The notes: generated by a model not told the origin, from the letters alone. 64,000 nucleotides of DNA from Rhizobium tropici CIAT 899 (GCF_000330885.1 NC_020059.1:1539001-1603000); one strand, 5' to 3'; positions 37,861-47,387 are shown, counted from the stretch's first letter. A program made the numbers and translations.

Positions 37861-38238
37861 TCAGCGCTTGAGAACCGGCTTTATGTCCTTGTGGAAAAAG
37901 CGGAAATAGGACGCGACTTTCGCCGACGCGTTGGACGAGCGATCGAACTCGATGCCGATGCGGCCGTTGTGAGCCCAGCGCACGAAACCATCCAAAAGGC
38001 CGATATCGTCGCATTCGACGCGAACCTTGCTGCCAGCGGCGGCATAAAGCGGCGCCTGCAGGTCGAGCGCGATGCCGCTAGTCGAAATGTCGACGACGCG
38101 ACCGGTGACAAGCTTGGTGAAATACCGAACCTGGCCCGTGAGCCGCGCATGGTGGCGCGACGAGCCGCGTGTCTTGATTTTCAGATTGCCCTGAATGGGA
38201 GATTTCGAAGAGAACTGCATGATGTTATCCCGGCTCAT
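37861..38238 (-). CDS. PilZ domain protein
   Basis: About 125 residues from MSRDNIMQFSSKS; alternative starts at 38289 and at the internal Met of NIMQF are possible. The c-di-GMP binding motifs are RHHARL (RxxxR) and DISTSGIAL (DxSxxG), followed by a beta-barrel pattern (GSKVRVECDDIGLLDGFVRW). It is a single-domain PilZ, so likely a receptor acting on another protein. Neighbours give no specific target. Confidence 0.88.
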   Translation of the reverse strand: MSRDNIMQFSSKSPIQGNLKIKTRGSSRHHARLTGQVRYFTKLVTGRVVDISTSGIALDLQAPLYAAAGSKVRVECDDIGLLDGFVRWAHNGRIGIEFDRSSNASAKVASYFRFFHKDIKPVLKR

Positions 38239-38379
38239 CCGTCTTTTCTCGCGTTGAATATCAGATGTGCCTTGCGGGATGTTTAGCATAATCGTTAAAA
38301 TTGTAGCCGGGCGTCCCGAATCGGTACCGCATCGAGATGGCCGCTGCGATCGGCCATGTGACTACGAGAGGTGCGGGAT

Positions 38380-39183
38380 ATGCGTATCGTTTCTTTGAAT
38401 GCATGGGGTGGCCGGCTGCATGAGCCATTGATGCCCTATCTCGTCAATGTCGAGGCGGATGTTCTGTGCCTGCAGGAAATGGTTCGCACGCAGGGAGCGG
38501 ACGCCGATTGGCTGGTCTATCGCGATCACGGCATCGAGCTCCTGCAGCGCGCCAATCTTTTCGAGGAACTGAAGGCTGCTTTGCCGGCTTACGATGCTTT
38601 CTTCCTCCCCGTGGCGCGAGGCGATCTTTTCGAGGGGGACCGGCGATTCGATTCCGAGTTCGGTCTGGCAACCTTCGTGCGCCGGACCTATCCGATCATT
38701 GGCCAGGCAGCCGGCTTCGTTCATGGTGAATTCTCGGCCGACGGCTATGGACCTCATCCGCGTTCGCGCAATGCGCATTGCATCCGCCTGTTCGACTATG
38801 AGCGCGGCTATCCGATCACGATTGCCCATATGCATGGTCTGCGGGATCTGGAAGGGAAGGGCGATACGCCCGCCCGTCGTCATCAGGCAAACGCGTTGGT
38901 CGATCTCATCCGGCAAGTAAAGCACGAGGGTGACAGGCTGGTCGTCTGCGGCGATTTCAACCTGCTGCCCGGCAGCGAGACCTTCGATATTCTCAGCTCA
39001 CTTGGCCTTGCCGATCTTGTCACTTCACGGGGATATGAGGATACACGCACGTCCCATTACAAGAAGCAGCCGCGCTTTGCCGACTACATGCTGGTGACGT
39101 CCAATGTCGAGGTGATCACTTTCGATCCTGTCGCAGAGCCTGAAGTCTCGGATCACCGCGCTTTGCTGCTGGATTTGAAATAG
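38380..39183 (+). CDS. Endonuclease/exonuclease/phosphatase family protein
   Basis: The protein is 267 residues from the ATG at 38380, preceded by GAGAGG. EEP-fold motifs are MRIVSLNAWGGRLHEP, VLCLQEMVRT with the metal-binding Glu, VVCGDFNLLPGSETF and VSDHRALLLDL with the catalytic Asp-His. It has no signal peptide, so it is cytoplasmic. Substrates of such proteins range from phosphodiesters to phospholipid headgroups; unknown here. A GTG at 38371 would add three residues. Confidence 0.88.
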   Translation: MRIVSLNAWGGRLHEPLMPYLVNVEADVLCLQEMVRTQGADADWLVYRDHGIELLQRANLFEELKAALPAYDAFFLPVARGDLFEGDRRFDSEFGLATFVRRTYPIIGQAAGFVHGEFSADGYGPHPRSRNAHCIRLFDYERGYPITIAHMHGLRDLEGKGDTPARRHQANALVDLIRQVKHEGDRLVVCGDFNLLPGSETFDILSSLGLADLVTSRGYEDTRTSHYKKQPRFADYMLVTSNVEVITFDPVAEPEVSDHRALLLDLK

Positions 39184-39189
39184 GAAAGG

Positions 39190-39651
39190 TCACAGGCCGA
39201 CATTCGGCCGGTCGATGATCTCGCGCAGCGCGAAGCTCGAATTGATCTTCACGACATGGGGCAGGGCCGAGAGCCAGTCTCGATGGATGCGTTCGTAGTC
39301 CTCAAGGTCGCGCGCGGCGACCCGCAATATGTAGTCGTATTCGCCCGACATGAGGTAGCAGGACAGCACGTTGGGGCAGCGTTTTACCGCCGCTTCGAAT
39401 TCCGAAAGCGTCTTGGCGAATTGGCCTGATAGTGAGATGTGTACGAAGGCGATCATCTTGTAATCAAGCGCCTTGTGCGAAAGATGCGCGTGATAGCCGT
39501 CGATGACGCCGCTCTTTTCGAGGATATCGAGCCGGCGTGAACAGGCCGAGGGCGAGAGGCCGACCTTTTCGGCCAGTTCCGCGTTGGTGATCCGTGCATT
39601 CTGCTGAAGCATCCGCAGAATCGAATGATCTATGGCGTCTAGGTCGGACAT
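39190..39651 (-). CDS. Lrp/AsnC family regulator, probable ald regulator
   Basis: The 153-residue protein has an N-terminal HTH (LDAIDHSILRMLQQNARITN, AELAEKVGLSPSACSRRLDI) and a C-terminal RAM/ACT-like domain (VLSCYLMSGEYDYILRVAAR). It is divergent from alanine dehydrogenase 152 bases away, the usual setting for AldR-type activators that sense alanine or leucine. Length is normal. Confidence 0.93.
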   Translation of the reverse strand: MSDLDAIDHSILRMLQQNARITNAELAEKVGLSPSACSRRLDILEKSGVIDGYHAHLSHKALDYKMIAFVHISLSGQFAKTLSEFEAAVKRCPNVLSCYLMSGEYDYILRVAARDLEDYERIHRDWLSALPHVVKINSSFALREIIDRPNVGL

Positions 39652-39803
39652 TCGAAGAACTTTCGAAAAAACTCCTGTTCACGCAATAAATCACGAAAAA
39701 TGACCGCAGCGCAAATCGTCTTTGCAAGGACATTGCGAGGCGGTGGTGGTCTGATTTCAGTCGGAGAAAATGAAAGACGCAAAAGCATTCGAGGAGGAAT
39801 GAA

Positions 39804-40922
39804 ATGCGCGTTGGCTGCCCGAAGGAAATCAAGAACCACGAATACCGCGTCGGTCTGACGCCGGCATCCGTTCGCGAATATGTCGCTCATGGCCATGAAG
39901 TCTGGGTCGAAACGAAGGCCGGTGCCGGCATCGGTGCCGACGATCATGCCTACATTGCCGCAGGCGCCAAGATCGCCTCAAGCGCCAAGGATATTTTCGA
40001 GAAGTGCGACATGATCGTGAAGGTCAAGGAGCCGCAGCCCTCCGAATGGGCGCAGCTTCGCGAGGGACAGCTTCTTTACACCTATCTGCATCTTGCGCCC
40101 GATCCGGAGCAGACCAAGGGGTTGCTTGCTTCGGGCGTCACCGCCATTGCCTATGAGACCGTAACCGATGAGCGGGGCGGCCTGCCGCTGCTGGCGCCGA
40201 TGTCCGAAGTCGCTGGCCGTCTATCCATCCAGGCGGGCGCAACGGCTCTGCAGAAAGCCAATGGCGGCCTCGGCATCCTGCTCGGCGGCGTGCCCGGCGT
40301 GCTGCCGGCCAAGGTGGCGATCATCGGCGGCGGCGTCGTCGGCCTGCATGCGGCGAATATGGCGGCGGGCCTCGGCGCTGATGTCAGCATCCTTGATCGC
40401 TCGCTGCCGCGCCTGCGCCAGCTGGACGATATCTTCAATGGCCGCGTCCACACCCGCTATTCCAGCATCCAGGCGCTGGAAGAAGAAGTCTTTTCCGCTG
40501 ATCTTGTGATCGGTGCCGTGCTGATCCCCGGCGCGGCTGCGCCGAAGCTGGTGACGCGCGAAATGCTGTCAGGCATGAAAAAGGGCTCGGTGATCGTCGA
40601 CGTCGCCATCGACCAGGGCGGCTGCTTCGAGACCTCGCATGCGACGACCCATTCCGACCCGACCTATATGGTCGAAGGTGTCGTGCATTATTGCGTCGCC
40701 AACATGCCGGGCGCGGTTCCTGTCACCTCGGCGCACGCCTTGAACAATGCAACCATTTATCATGGCCTGGCGCTCGCCGATCGCGGTTTGCGCGCGATCG
40801 CGGAAGACAAACACCTCCGCAATGGCCTCAATGTCCACAAGGGCCGCATCACCAACCGGCCGGTGGCCGAAGCGCTCGGCTATGAGGCCGTGGCGCCAGA
40901 GAGCATTCTGAACGTCGCGTAA
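39804..40922 (+). CDS. ald: Alanine dehydrogenase
   Basis: The 372-residue NAD enzyme interconverts L-alanine and pyruvate plus ammonia. It starts MRVGCPKEIKNHEYRVGLTP. Motifs are the substrate site KVKEPQPSEW, the histidine region YTYLHLAPDPEQTKGLL, and the Rossmann VAIIGGGVVGLHAANMAAGLG. GAGGAGG is just upstream. In rhizobia this enzyme is linked to alanine catabolism and bacteroid nitrogen export. The divergent Lrp-type gene probably controls it. Confidence 0.97.
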   Translation: MRVGCPKEIKNHEYRVGLTPASVREYVAHGHEVWVETKAGAGIGADDHAYIAAGAKIASSAKDIFEKCDMIVKVKEPQPSEWAQLREGQLLYTYLHLAPDPEQTKGLLASGVTAIAYETVTDERGGLPLLAPMSEVAGRLSIQAGATALQKANGGLGILLGGVPGVLPAKVAIIGGGVVGLHAANMAAGLGADVSILDRSLPRLRQLDDIFNGRVHTRYSSIQALEEEVFSADLVIGAVLIPGAAAPKLVTREMLSGMKKGSVIVDVAIDQGGCFETSHATTHSDPTYMVEGVVHYCVANMPGAVPVTSAHALNNATIYHGLALADRGLRAIAEDKHLRNGLNVHKGRITNRPVAEALGYEAVAPESILNVA

Positions 40923-40939
40923 AACCCATTGCGCGCAGA

Positions 40940-41449
40940 TCAGATGGAAGCGCCGGCATCCGCGTACGCCGGCGCTCCTATTTTATCGATCCGGCACTGA
41001 TAGCAGTTGTTTCGTGCCGAGCGGACATGGACATAGGCGATGTCGGGACGCTCAAGCAGCGAAGCCGCATAGGCTGCGATGTCGCCGGTCGGCGTCACGG
41101 CGCCGGTTCCGTAGACGATGCGATCGTTCTTCCCATAACCGCGCACAATGAAATCCTTGCTGGTCGTCAGCACCGGCGGCAGGATTTCTTCCGCTTCGTA
41201 CCGCTGGCACGGCGTCTTGTGCAGGAAGATCGGACCCGTCTCCGCATAGGGCTGCAATTCCGGGAAGGGGCGATAGGCGAAGACGAACAGTTCTTCGCCA
41301 GCATCGATATTGCGCAGGCAATGCCGGCAGGGATGGCCCGGACCATCGGAAATCATGGTCTCCGGCTGGTGACTATAGGCATCTGCGCCGCCGTTCCACA
41401 GAAGTTCGGCGTCGGAGGTAGGCATGGCTCCAAAGGCGATGGAAGTCAT
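40940..41449 (-). CDS. DUF1203 domain protein
   Basis: The protein is 169 residues from MTSIAFGAMPTSDAELLWNG; AAAGGAG sits just upstream, so I prefer it over 41506. Conserved DUF1203 features are PCRHCLRNIDAGEELFVFAY, GPIFLHKTPCQRYE and the C-terminal VHVRSARNNCYQCRID. Cysteine pairs suggest metal or redox capability. Function unknown. Its 3' end overlaps the ald terminator hairpin on the opposite strand. Confidence 0.85.
   Translation of the reverse strand: MTSIAFGAMPTSDAELLWNGGADAYSHQPETMISDGPGHPCRHCLRNIDAGEELFVFAYRPFPELQPYAETGPIFLHKTPCQRYEAEEILPPVLTTSKDFIVRGYGKNDRIVYGTGAVTPTGDIAAYAASLLERPDIAYVHVRSARNNCYQCRIDKIGAPAYADAGASI
40949..40987 (+). terminator. Terminator of ald
   Basis: AGCGCCGGC and GCCGGCGCT pair, followed by a T-rich tract. 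It lies 27 bases after ald and inside the last codons of the convergent DUF1203 gene. Confidence 0.65.
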
Positions 41450-41529
41450 GGCAAAGCTCCTTTCGAGATTTGCCATGTGATGCGCCGGAGCGACGCGCGA
41501 AGCCACCCGATTCCTGCGGCTATAGCGCC

Positions 41530-42102
41530 CTAGCCCTTCTTGGCGAGCTCAAGCAGTTCCTTATCGCTCAGCGGCCGAACGATACCTTCGCCCGTCGAAA
41601 TCGGTGAGAAGCCGAACATCTGATAGAGCTGCAATGCTCTGGGATGATCGAGATTGTTCGTGGTGGTCACGATGCGTTGCGGGTTCATCGTCCAAATGGC
41701 GTAGAGCGACTGTAGCAGGAACCATTTGCCGATACCGAGGCCAAGCGCGTTTTCGATGAGGCCGAAATGGCTGAGCTCGATCGTCTCGTCGTCCTGGCGG
41801 AAATATTCGAAGAATCCGCCCGGCGCACCGTTGACGTAAAGCACGCTGATATCGTTGCGTTGGTCGTGAAGGACAGCGGCCAATTGCTCGTCGGAGAGGC
41901 GGAGACGCTCTACCCAATGCCAGCGGGCGCCTACCTGACGATAGAGATAGCGGTAGAACGGCAGCGGGATGCCAGGCGCCCGCATGATCGCGGTCTGTAT
42001 ATTGACCGGCACCGGCAGGCTGGCCTTGGGCGGCGCGGTCATTTCCAGACGGGTGATGTGAACTTTGATCGACGAGGGCGTCTTCACGGCCGGGATACTC
42101 AA
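41530..42102 (-). CDS. GNAT family N-acetyltransferase
   Basis: About 190 residues from a TTG at 42102 (MSIPAVKTPSSIKVH) whose first bases overlap the sseA stop as TTGA, indicating coupling; no ATG lies nearby in frame except a weak one further in. The GNAT core has FGLIENALGLGIGKWFLLQS (acetyl-CoA loop), VTTTNNLDHPRALQLYQMFGF and YLYRQVGARWHWVERLRLSD. Substrate is unknown. It is the last gene of the cysK-alaX-sseA operon. Confidence 0.85.
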   Translation of the reverse strand: MSIPAVKTPSSIKVHITRLEMTAPPKASLPVPVNIQTAIMRAPGIPLPFYRYLYRQVGARWHWVERLRLSDEQLAAVLHDQRNDISVLYVNGAPGGFFEYFRQDDETIELSHFGLIENALGLGIGKWFLLQSLYAIWTMNPQRIVTTTNNLDHPRALQLYQMFGFSPISTGEGIVRPLSDKELLELAKKG

Positions 42103-42956
42103 TCTTGACCGGTGACGATGGGCGTATCCGCCCGGCTGCCCCATTCCGACCAGGAGCCGTCATAGAGCTTGTTGTCGCCATGGCCGAGGGATTCGAGCGC
42201 CAGCGTGATGATGGCGGCGGTAATGCCGGAGCCGCAGGTCGTCACCACGGGCTTTTCGAGATCGATGCCGGCCTTCTCGATGGTTTCCCTCAATTCCGGC
42301 AGCGACTTGAACTTGCCGCTCGTGGCGAAGACACCCGATGGCAGACTTTTTGCGCCCGGCATATGACCCGAGCGCATGCCTTCGCGCGGCTCCGGCTCGG
42401 TTGCCGCAAAGCGGCCGCCACTGCGGGCATCGGCGATCTGCAGGGAATGGCTGTCGACGATTTCTCGCATCTCGTCGAGCGAAACGACACGATCGGCATT
42501 GAACGTCGGCTTGAACGTCGCGGGCGCGAAGCTCGGCGTCGCCGTCTCCAGCAGCCGACCCTCGGCCTTCCAGCCATCCAGGCCGCCGTCGAGCACAAAG
42601 ACATTCGGCGCGCCCATGACGATGTGGAACAGCCACCAGACGCGTGGCGAAGCAAACAGGCCTGGACCGTCATAGATCACGATGCGATCGCTCTCGCTGA
42701 TGCCGAGCTTGCCCACCTCTGCCGCGAAGAATTCGGGCGAGGGGACCATATGCGGCAGGCCGGTCGAATGATCTGCAATCTTGTCCTGATCGAAGCGGAT
42801 CGCGCCGGGAATATGGCCGCTGGCATATTCGGCGTCGGCATCGCGCTTCTGTGCCGGCAGATAGAAGGATGCGTCGAGGATACGCAGATCCTTGGCACCC
42901 AGCTCAGCCTGCAGCCAGTCGGCGGATACGACGAAACGGCTCTTGTCCGCTGCCAT
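42099..42956 (-). CDS. sseA: 3-mercaptopyruvate sulfurtransferase
   Basis: The protein is 285 residues from MAADKSRFVVSADWLQAEL; GGGGAG is just upstream, and the frame out to 43220 is not supported. Two rhodanese domains are present: the first with YASGHIPGAIRFDQDKIAD, the second with the active-site loop VVTTCGSGITAAIITLALE. CGSGITA identifies the mercaptopyruvate type rather than thiosulfate sulfurtransferase. It moves sulfur from 3-mercaptopyruvate, a cysteine product, which fits the upstream cysteine synthase. Confidence 0.95.
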   Translation of the reverse strand: MAADKSRFVVSADWLQAELGAKDLRILDASFYLPAQKRDADAEYASGHIPGAIRFDQDKIADHSTGLPHMVPSPEFFAAEVGKLGISESDRIVIYDGPGLFASPRVWWLFHIVMGAPNVFVLDGGLDGWKAEGRLLETATPSFAPATFKPTFNADRVVSLDEMREIVDSHSLQIADARSGGRFAATEPEPREGMRSGHMPGAKSLPSGVFATSGKFKSLPELRETIEKAGIDLEKPVVTTCGSGITAAIITLALESLGHGDNKLYDGSWSEWGSRADTPIVTGQD

Positions 42957-43017
42957 GATGATCACTCCCCTGCTATGGTTTATTGGTCTTGATATCGAGA
43001 TATAGGCGCTTGCCCGG

Positions 43018-43755
43018 TCAATTCTCGTTGGTCGGTACGCCGAAACGAATGCGGAAGCGGCGGTTTTCCTTGCCCTTCTTCTCGATCTTGGCAATGTGGA
43101 TTGCGCCGACCTCCTGCGTTTCCGACACATGCGTGCCGCCGCAAGGCTGGCTGTCGATGGCCGAATCCTCGCCGATGCAGACGAGACTGACCCGGCCCAG
43201 GCCCATCGGCGGGCGCACATTCTTGGATTTGACGATGCCCGGATTGGCGATCAGCTCCCCGTCGGTAATCCAGCGGACGAAGACGGGATGGTTCTCTTTA
43301 ACGAGCGCCATCATCTTCGCCGTCACTTCATCCTTGTCGATCGTCTCGCCCATGTCGAAATCGACCCGGCTCTCATCCTCGCCGACCGCCGCGCCCGTGA
43401 TCGGATAGGGGCAGACCACCGAGAGGAGATGGCAGGCCGTATGCATGCGCATCAGCTTGTAGCGGCGTGCCCAGTCGATATGCAGCACCAGCTTCTCACC
43501 GACGATGGGCAAGGGCTGATTTTCGAGCGGGACATGAATGATGATGTCCTTGATCGGCCCATGCTTCGTTTGACCGAGCATGATCCTCGAGCCGTCGCCG
43601 CGCTCGAGGAAACCGGTATCGCCAGGCTGACCGCCCGAAGTCGCATAAAAGCAGGTCTGATCGAGCTCTATGCCCCCGTCTTCGTGGATCGCGGTAACGA
43701 CGGCTTCCGCGGTCGAAAGATAGAAATCGTCACGATAGAGGGCATGGACGGTCAT
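43018..43755 (-). CDS. Alanyl-tRNA editing protein (AlaX type)
   Basis: The 245-residue free-standing editing domain has the zinc and substrate motifs of AlaRS editing domains: TSGGQPGDTG, RMHTACHLLSVV with HxxxH, and QPCGGTHVSETQEVG with CxxxH. It hydrolyses Ser- or Gly-mischarged tRNA-Ala. It starts MTVHALYRDDFYL, four bases after the cysK stop, so the two are tightly linked. Its place in a cysteine synthesis operon is notable because serine is the CysK-pathway precursor. Confidence 0.93.
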   Translation of the reverse strand: MTVHALYRDDFYLSTAEAVVTAIHEDGGIELDQTCFYATSGGQPGDTGFLERGDGSRIMLGQTKHGPIKDIIIHVPLENQPLPIVGEKLVLHIDWARRYKLMRMHTACHLLSVVCPYPITGAAVGEDESRVDFDMGETIDKDEVTAKMMALVKENHPVFVRWITDGELIANPGIVKSKNVRPPMGLGRVSLVCIGEDSAIDSQPCGGTHVSETQEVGAIHIAKIEKKGKENRRFRIRFGVPTNEN

Positions 43756-43759
43756 ATGG

Positions 43760-44800
43760 TCACGCTGTTGTTTCGTATGGAATGGCGATTTCAGCCCGTT
43801 TTTCCAAATAGCCCGGCAGCGGCAGGCCCTTCGACTTCAGGAAGTCGGGATTGAAGAGCTTGGACTGATAGCGATTGCCGTAATCGCACAGGATGGTCAC
43901 GATCGTATGTCCGGGGCCGAGATCCCTGGCGAGACGAACCGCGCCGGCAATGTTGATGGCAGTCGAGCCGCCGAGGCACAGGCCTTCATATTCGACCAGA
44001 TCGAAGACGTAGGGAAGCGCTTCGGCATCGGTGACCTGATAGGCGAAATCGGGCGTGAAACCTTCCAGGTTCGCCGTGATGCGGCCCTGGCCGATGCCCT
44101 CGGTGATCGAAGAGCCGGAAGATTGCAGCTCGCCGTTCTTGTAGAATTCATAAAGGGCGGCACCTTCGGGGTCGGCAATACCGATCTTGATGTCCTTGTT
44201 AAAGGCATGCAGCCCCATGGCGACGCCGGCGAGCGTGCCGCCGGAACCGACCGAGCAGATGAAGCCGTCGATCTTGCCATTGGTGTCGTACCAGATTTCC
44301 TTGGCCGTCGTCTCGATATGGGCCTGACGGTTGGCGACATTGTCGAACTGGTTGGCCCAAATCGCGCCGTTAGGCTCGGTCTTTGCGAGCTGCTCGGCCA
44401 GCCGGCCCGAGACCTTCACGTAGTTGTTCGGGTTCTTGTAGGGGACAGCGGGAACTTCCACCAGTTCGGCCCCGAGCAGTTTCAGTGCATCCTTCTTTTC
44501 CTGGCTCTGTGTCTCAGGAATGACGATGACGGTGCGGTAGCCGAGTGCCTTGGCAACCAGCGTCAAGCCGATCCCGGTATTGCCGGCCGTGCCCTCGACG
44601 ATGACGCCGCCCGGCCTCAGCAGCCCCTTCTTCTCGGCGTCGCGGATGATGTAGAGCGCGGCGCGATCCTTCACCGATTGACCGGGATTGAGAAATTCGG
44701 CCTTGCCGAGAATGGTCGAGCCCGTCGCCTCGGAGGCGCCCTTGAGCTTGATCAACGGCGTATTGCCAATTGCTTCGAGGACGGACGGATGGACGGTCAT
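43760..44800 (-). CDS. Cysteine synthase
   Basis: The 346-residue PLP enzyme converts O-acetylserine and sulfide to cysteine. The PLP lysine lies in NPGQSVKDRAALYII; EGTAGNTGIGLTLVA is the substrate loop; VGSGGTLAGVAMGL binds phosphate. It is longer than E. coli CysK (about 323 residues) and resembles the CysK/CBS-type group in rhizobia, so I do not choose between cysK paralogues. It heads the minus-strand operon with alaX, sseA and a GNAT gene. Confidence 0.93.
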   Translation of the reverse strand: MTVHPSVLEAIGNTPLIKLKGASEATGSTILGKAEFLNPGQSVKDRAALYIIRDAEKKGLLRPGGVIVEGTAGNTGIGLTLVAKALGYRTVIVIPETQSQEKKDALKLLGAELVEVPAVPYKNPNNYVKVSGRLAEQLAKTEPNGAIWANQFDNVANRQAHIETTAKEIWYDTNGKIDGFICSVGSGGTLAGVAMGLHAFNKDIKIGIADPEGAALYEFYKNGELQSSGSSITEGIGQGRITANLEGFTPDFAYQVTDAEALPYVFDLVEYEGLCLGGSTAINIAGAVRLARDLGPGHTIVTILCDYGNRYQSKLFNPDFLKSKGLPLPGYLEKRAEIAIPYETTA

Positions 44801-45095
44801 TGGAATCTGCCTTCTGTTCGCAACTACTGTAAGAACGGTCTTTTCCCTTCACAAGGCGGGATAGGCAAGAAATTCTGTTCCTTGCTATCTATTCGCCTCG
44901 CAAAATTCGACTTGGCGGGCGTCTTGACCTCCCTCTTTCATTCAAGTCCTCGGTCTCCAATTGGTGACATTGTTTTCCCGATGACGCCGTCAGTCTGGCC
45001 GAAAGCGGCCACAATGATGCGCTATTTCTAAAATGCCACGGACGGCCGCAGTTTAAGCGTTTGATGTAGGCGGCCGCCAGCCAAGGAGAAGAGCC

Positions 45096-45926
45096 ATGAG
45101 CCCGTTCATCGCACGTCCTGAACACGGAGTCGTCTGGATTACCGGCGCCAGTTCCGGTATCGGCCGCGCCCTCGCGCTGAAGCTGGCAGAGGAAGGCTAC
45201 AAGGTCGCCGTTACGGCGCGCAGCCACGACAAGCTTCTGGCGCTGCAGGCCGAGGCAAGCGCGCTTGCAGGCAGCATTGTCGTGCTCGACGGCGATGTGA
45301 CCGATACAGAGGACATGGAGCACACGGTCGCTGCGATCGAATATCAGCACGGCCCCATTGCCCTGGCGGTTCTGAACGCCGGCGTCTATTTGCCGGCACG
45401 TGGCGAAGATCTCAATCACGAAGTGTTCGAACGCAGTTTCGCTGTCAATCTTCACGGTGTCGTCAATTGTCTCGTTCCGGCGGTGCGGCATATGCGGGCG
45501 AGGGGATACGGCCAGGTTGCCCTTGTCTCATCCGTCGCCGGTTATGGCGGACTTCCCGGCGGTGCGGCTTACGGAGCCAGCAAGGCCGCGCTGATCAACA
45601 TGGCGGAAAGCCTGAATTTCGAGCTCGACCGCATGGGCATCCGCATCCAGCTCATCACCCCAGGCTATGTCGACACGCCATTGACGGCGCGGAACAAGTT
45701 CGACATGCCCGATATCGTGTCGGCACAGCATGCGGCTGACGCGATCGCCATCGGGTTGAAATCACCATCTTTCGACATCAGTTTCCCGAAGAGCATGGTC
45801 TATCGGGCAAAGCTGCTGAAATTCCTGCCATACGGCCTCTATTTCAAGGTGCTCAGGTATTTTTTGGGGAGCGGCAGCAAGCGCCGACCGGCCGGGCCGC
45901 ATATTACCGCGCACCCGGCCGAATAG
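45096..45926 (+). CDS. SDR family NAD(P)-dependent oxidoreductase
   Basis: The 276-residue protein has VWITGASSGIGRALALKLA, NAGVYLPARG, active-site SSVAGYGG and YGASKAALINMAESL. Longer than typical SDRs, its C terminus is hydrophobic and basic (FLPYGLYFKVLRYFLGSGSKRR), suggesting membrane association as in lipid-modifying SDRs. An AAGGAGAA site precedes the ATG. It converges with photolyase three bases away. Substrate unknown. Confidence 0.9.
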   Translation: MSPFIARPEHGVVWITGASSGIGRALALKLAEEGYKVAVTARSHDKLLALQAEASALAGSIVVLDGDVTDTEDMEHTVAAIEYQHGPIALAVLNAGVYLPARGEDLNHEVFERSFAVNLHGVVNCLVPAVRHMRARGYGQVALVSSVAGYGGLPGGAAYGASKAALINMAESLNFELDRMGIRIQLITPGYVDTPLTARNKFDMPDIVSAQHAADAIAIGLKSPSFDISFPKSMVYRAKLLKFLPYGLYFKVLRYFLGSGSKRRPAGPHITAHPAE

Positions 45927-45929
45927 CGC

Positions 45930-47387
45930 CTATCCATCATCTTTAAGCGATGCGTGCGCGGCGAGTGCACGCTGCCGCGCCATGGCATGATCGACGATGG
46001 GGCGGGGGTAGTGCCTGCCGAGTTCTATCCCTGCACGCTTGAGCACGTCATCGGGCGCCTCGAACGGCCGGTGGATATATTTGCTGTCGAGCTTGGAGAG
46101 CTCCGGCACGAAGGTTCTGACATAGCCGCCATCCGGATCGAATTTCTCGCCTTGCAGCACCGGATTGAAGATGCGGAAGAACGGTGAGGCATCGGCGCCG
46201 GAGCCGGCCACCCACTGCCAGTTGGCGGTATTGGCGGCCGGATCGGCATCGACGAGCGTGTCGCGAAACCACGCTTCGCCTTCGCGCCAGTCGATCAGCA
46301 GATCCTTGATCAGGAAAGATGCCGCGATCATGCGAACGCGATTGTGCATCCAGCCATGGCGCCACAGCTGCCGCATGCCGGCATCGACGATCGGATAGCC
46401 TGTTTGCCCACGCTGCCAGCTTTTCAGACGCTTGGCATCGGACAGCCACGGGAAGTCGTCGTAACGATCGTTCCAATTGGCTGTCCGAAGCTTTGGGAAA
46501 TGGAACAGCTGATGATAGCAAAACTCCCGCCAGATGATTTCTTTGCGGAAGCGGACGACATTGTCCGTGCCGACCTTGTCAGGCAGCCCGCGTGTTGCGT
46601 GCCACATACGGGCAGGTGAAATCTCTCCGAGCGCCAGATGTGGCGAGAGCAGGGAGGTTGCCGGTTTGTCCGGAAAATCGCGGCCGATCGCATAATCGTT
46701 AAGCGCCCCGTCGACGAAGTCTTTCAGCTTATCGAGAGCCGCAGCTTCGCCTGGCGTCCAAATGTCCGCGAACTCGGATGCCCAGTTCGGCTTGGCGGGC
46801 AGCAGCGACCAAGCATCAAGAGAGTCCGATTGCGGCCAGCGGCCGGGGGCAAGAAGCCTTCGGGGCGCCTCGATCGGAAACGGCGGCTCGCCGGATTGCT
46901 CGAACGCGCGCCAGAAGGGCGTGTAAGTCTTGTAATGGTTACCGGTTCCCGTGCGCAGGCGCGTGGGTTCGTGCAGCAGCTGACCGGCAAAGCTGTTGGC
47001 TTCGATGCCCTTGCTCCGCAACGCCTTCTTGATCTGAGTGTCCACCTCGACACCGGCCGGATCGTATCGACGGTTCCAGACAACGGCTTCGGCCCCCGTT
47101 TCCTTAACGAGTTTTTCGAGCACCGTCAGCGCTTCGCCGTGGCGGAGGATAAGCTTGCTCCCAACTGCATCAAGAGCGATTTGGAGGGCAGCGAGTGAAT
47201 AATGCAGCCACCATTCCTGTGCTCCGCCAAGCGGGCCACGCTCCGTGACGCCTGGCTCGCGAATATAGACGGGAATTAGAGGGCGACTCGATGTTGCCGC
47301 CGACTGCAGCGCGTGGTTGTCGTCCAGGCGGAGATCCTTGCGAAACCATAGCAGGATGGGGTTCGGCTCTTTTGTCGATGTCGTCAT
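45930..47387 (-). CDS. phr: Deoxyribodipyrimidine photolyase
   Basis: The protein is 485 residues from MTTSTKEPNPILLWFRKDLR; a start at 47426 would add 13. The photolyase N domain (LLWFRKDLRLDDNHALQSA, DALGSKLILRHG-like chromophore region) is followed by the FAD domain: LSPHLALGEISPARMW, EFCYHQLFHFPKLRT, TGYPIVDAGMRQLW, HGWMHNRVRMIAASFLIKDL and ADPAANTANWQWVAG. These are class I CPD photolyase signatures, repairing UV dimers with blue light. Confidence 0.95.
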   Translation of the reverse strand: MTTSTKEPNPILLWFRKDLRLDDNHALQSAATSSRPLIPVYIREPGVTERGPLGGAQEWWLHYSLAALQIALDAVGSKLILRHGEALTVLEKLVKETGAEAVVWNRRYDPAGVEVDTQIKKALRSKGIEANSFAGQLLHEPTRLRTGTGNHYKTYTPFWRAFEQSGEPPFPIEAPRRLLAPGRWPQSDSLDAWSLLPAKPNWASEFADIWTPGEAAALDKLKDFVDGALNDYAIGRDFPDKPATSLLSPHLALGEISPARMWHATRGLPDKVGTDNVVRFRKEIIWREFCYHQLFHFPKLRTANWNDRYDDFPWLSDAKRLKSWQRGQTGYPIVDAGMRQLWRHGWMHNRVRMIAASFLIKDLLIDWREGEAWFRDTLVDADPAANTANWQWVAGSGADASPFFRIFNPVLQGEKFDPDGGYVRTFVPELSKLDSKYIHRPFEAPDDVLKRAGIELGRHYPRPIVDHAMARQRALAAHASLKDDG

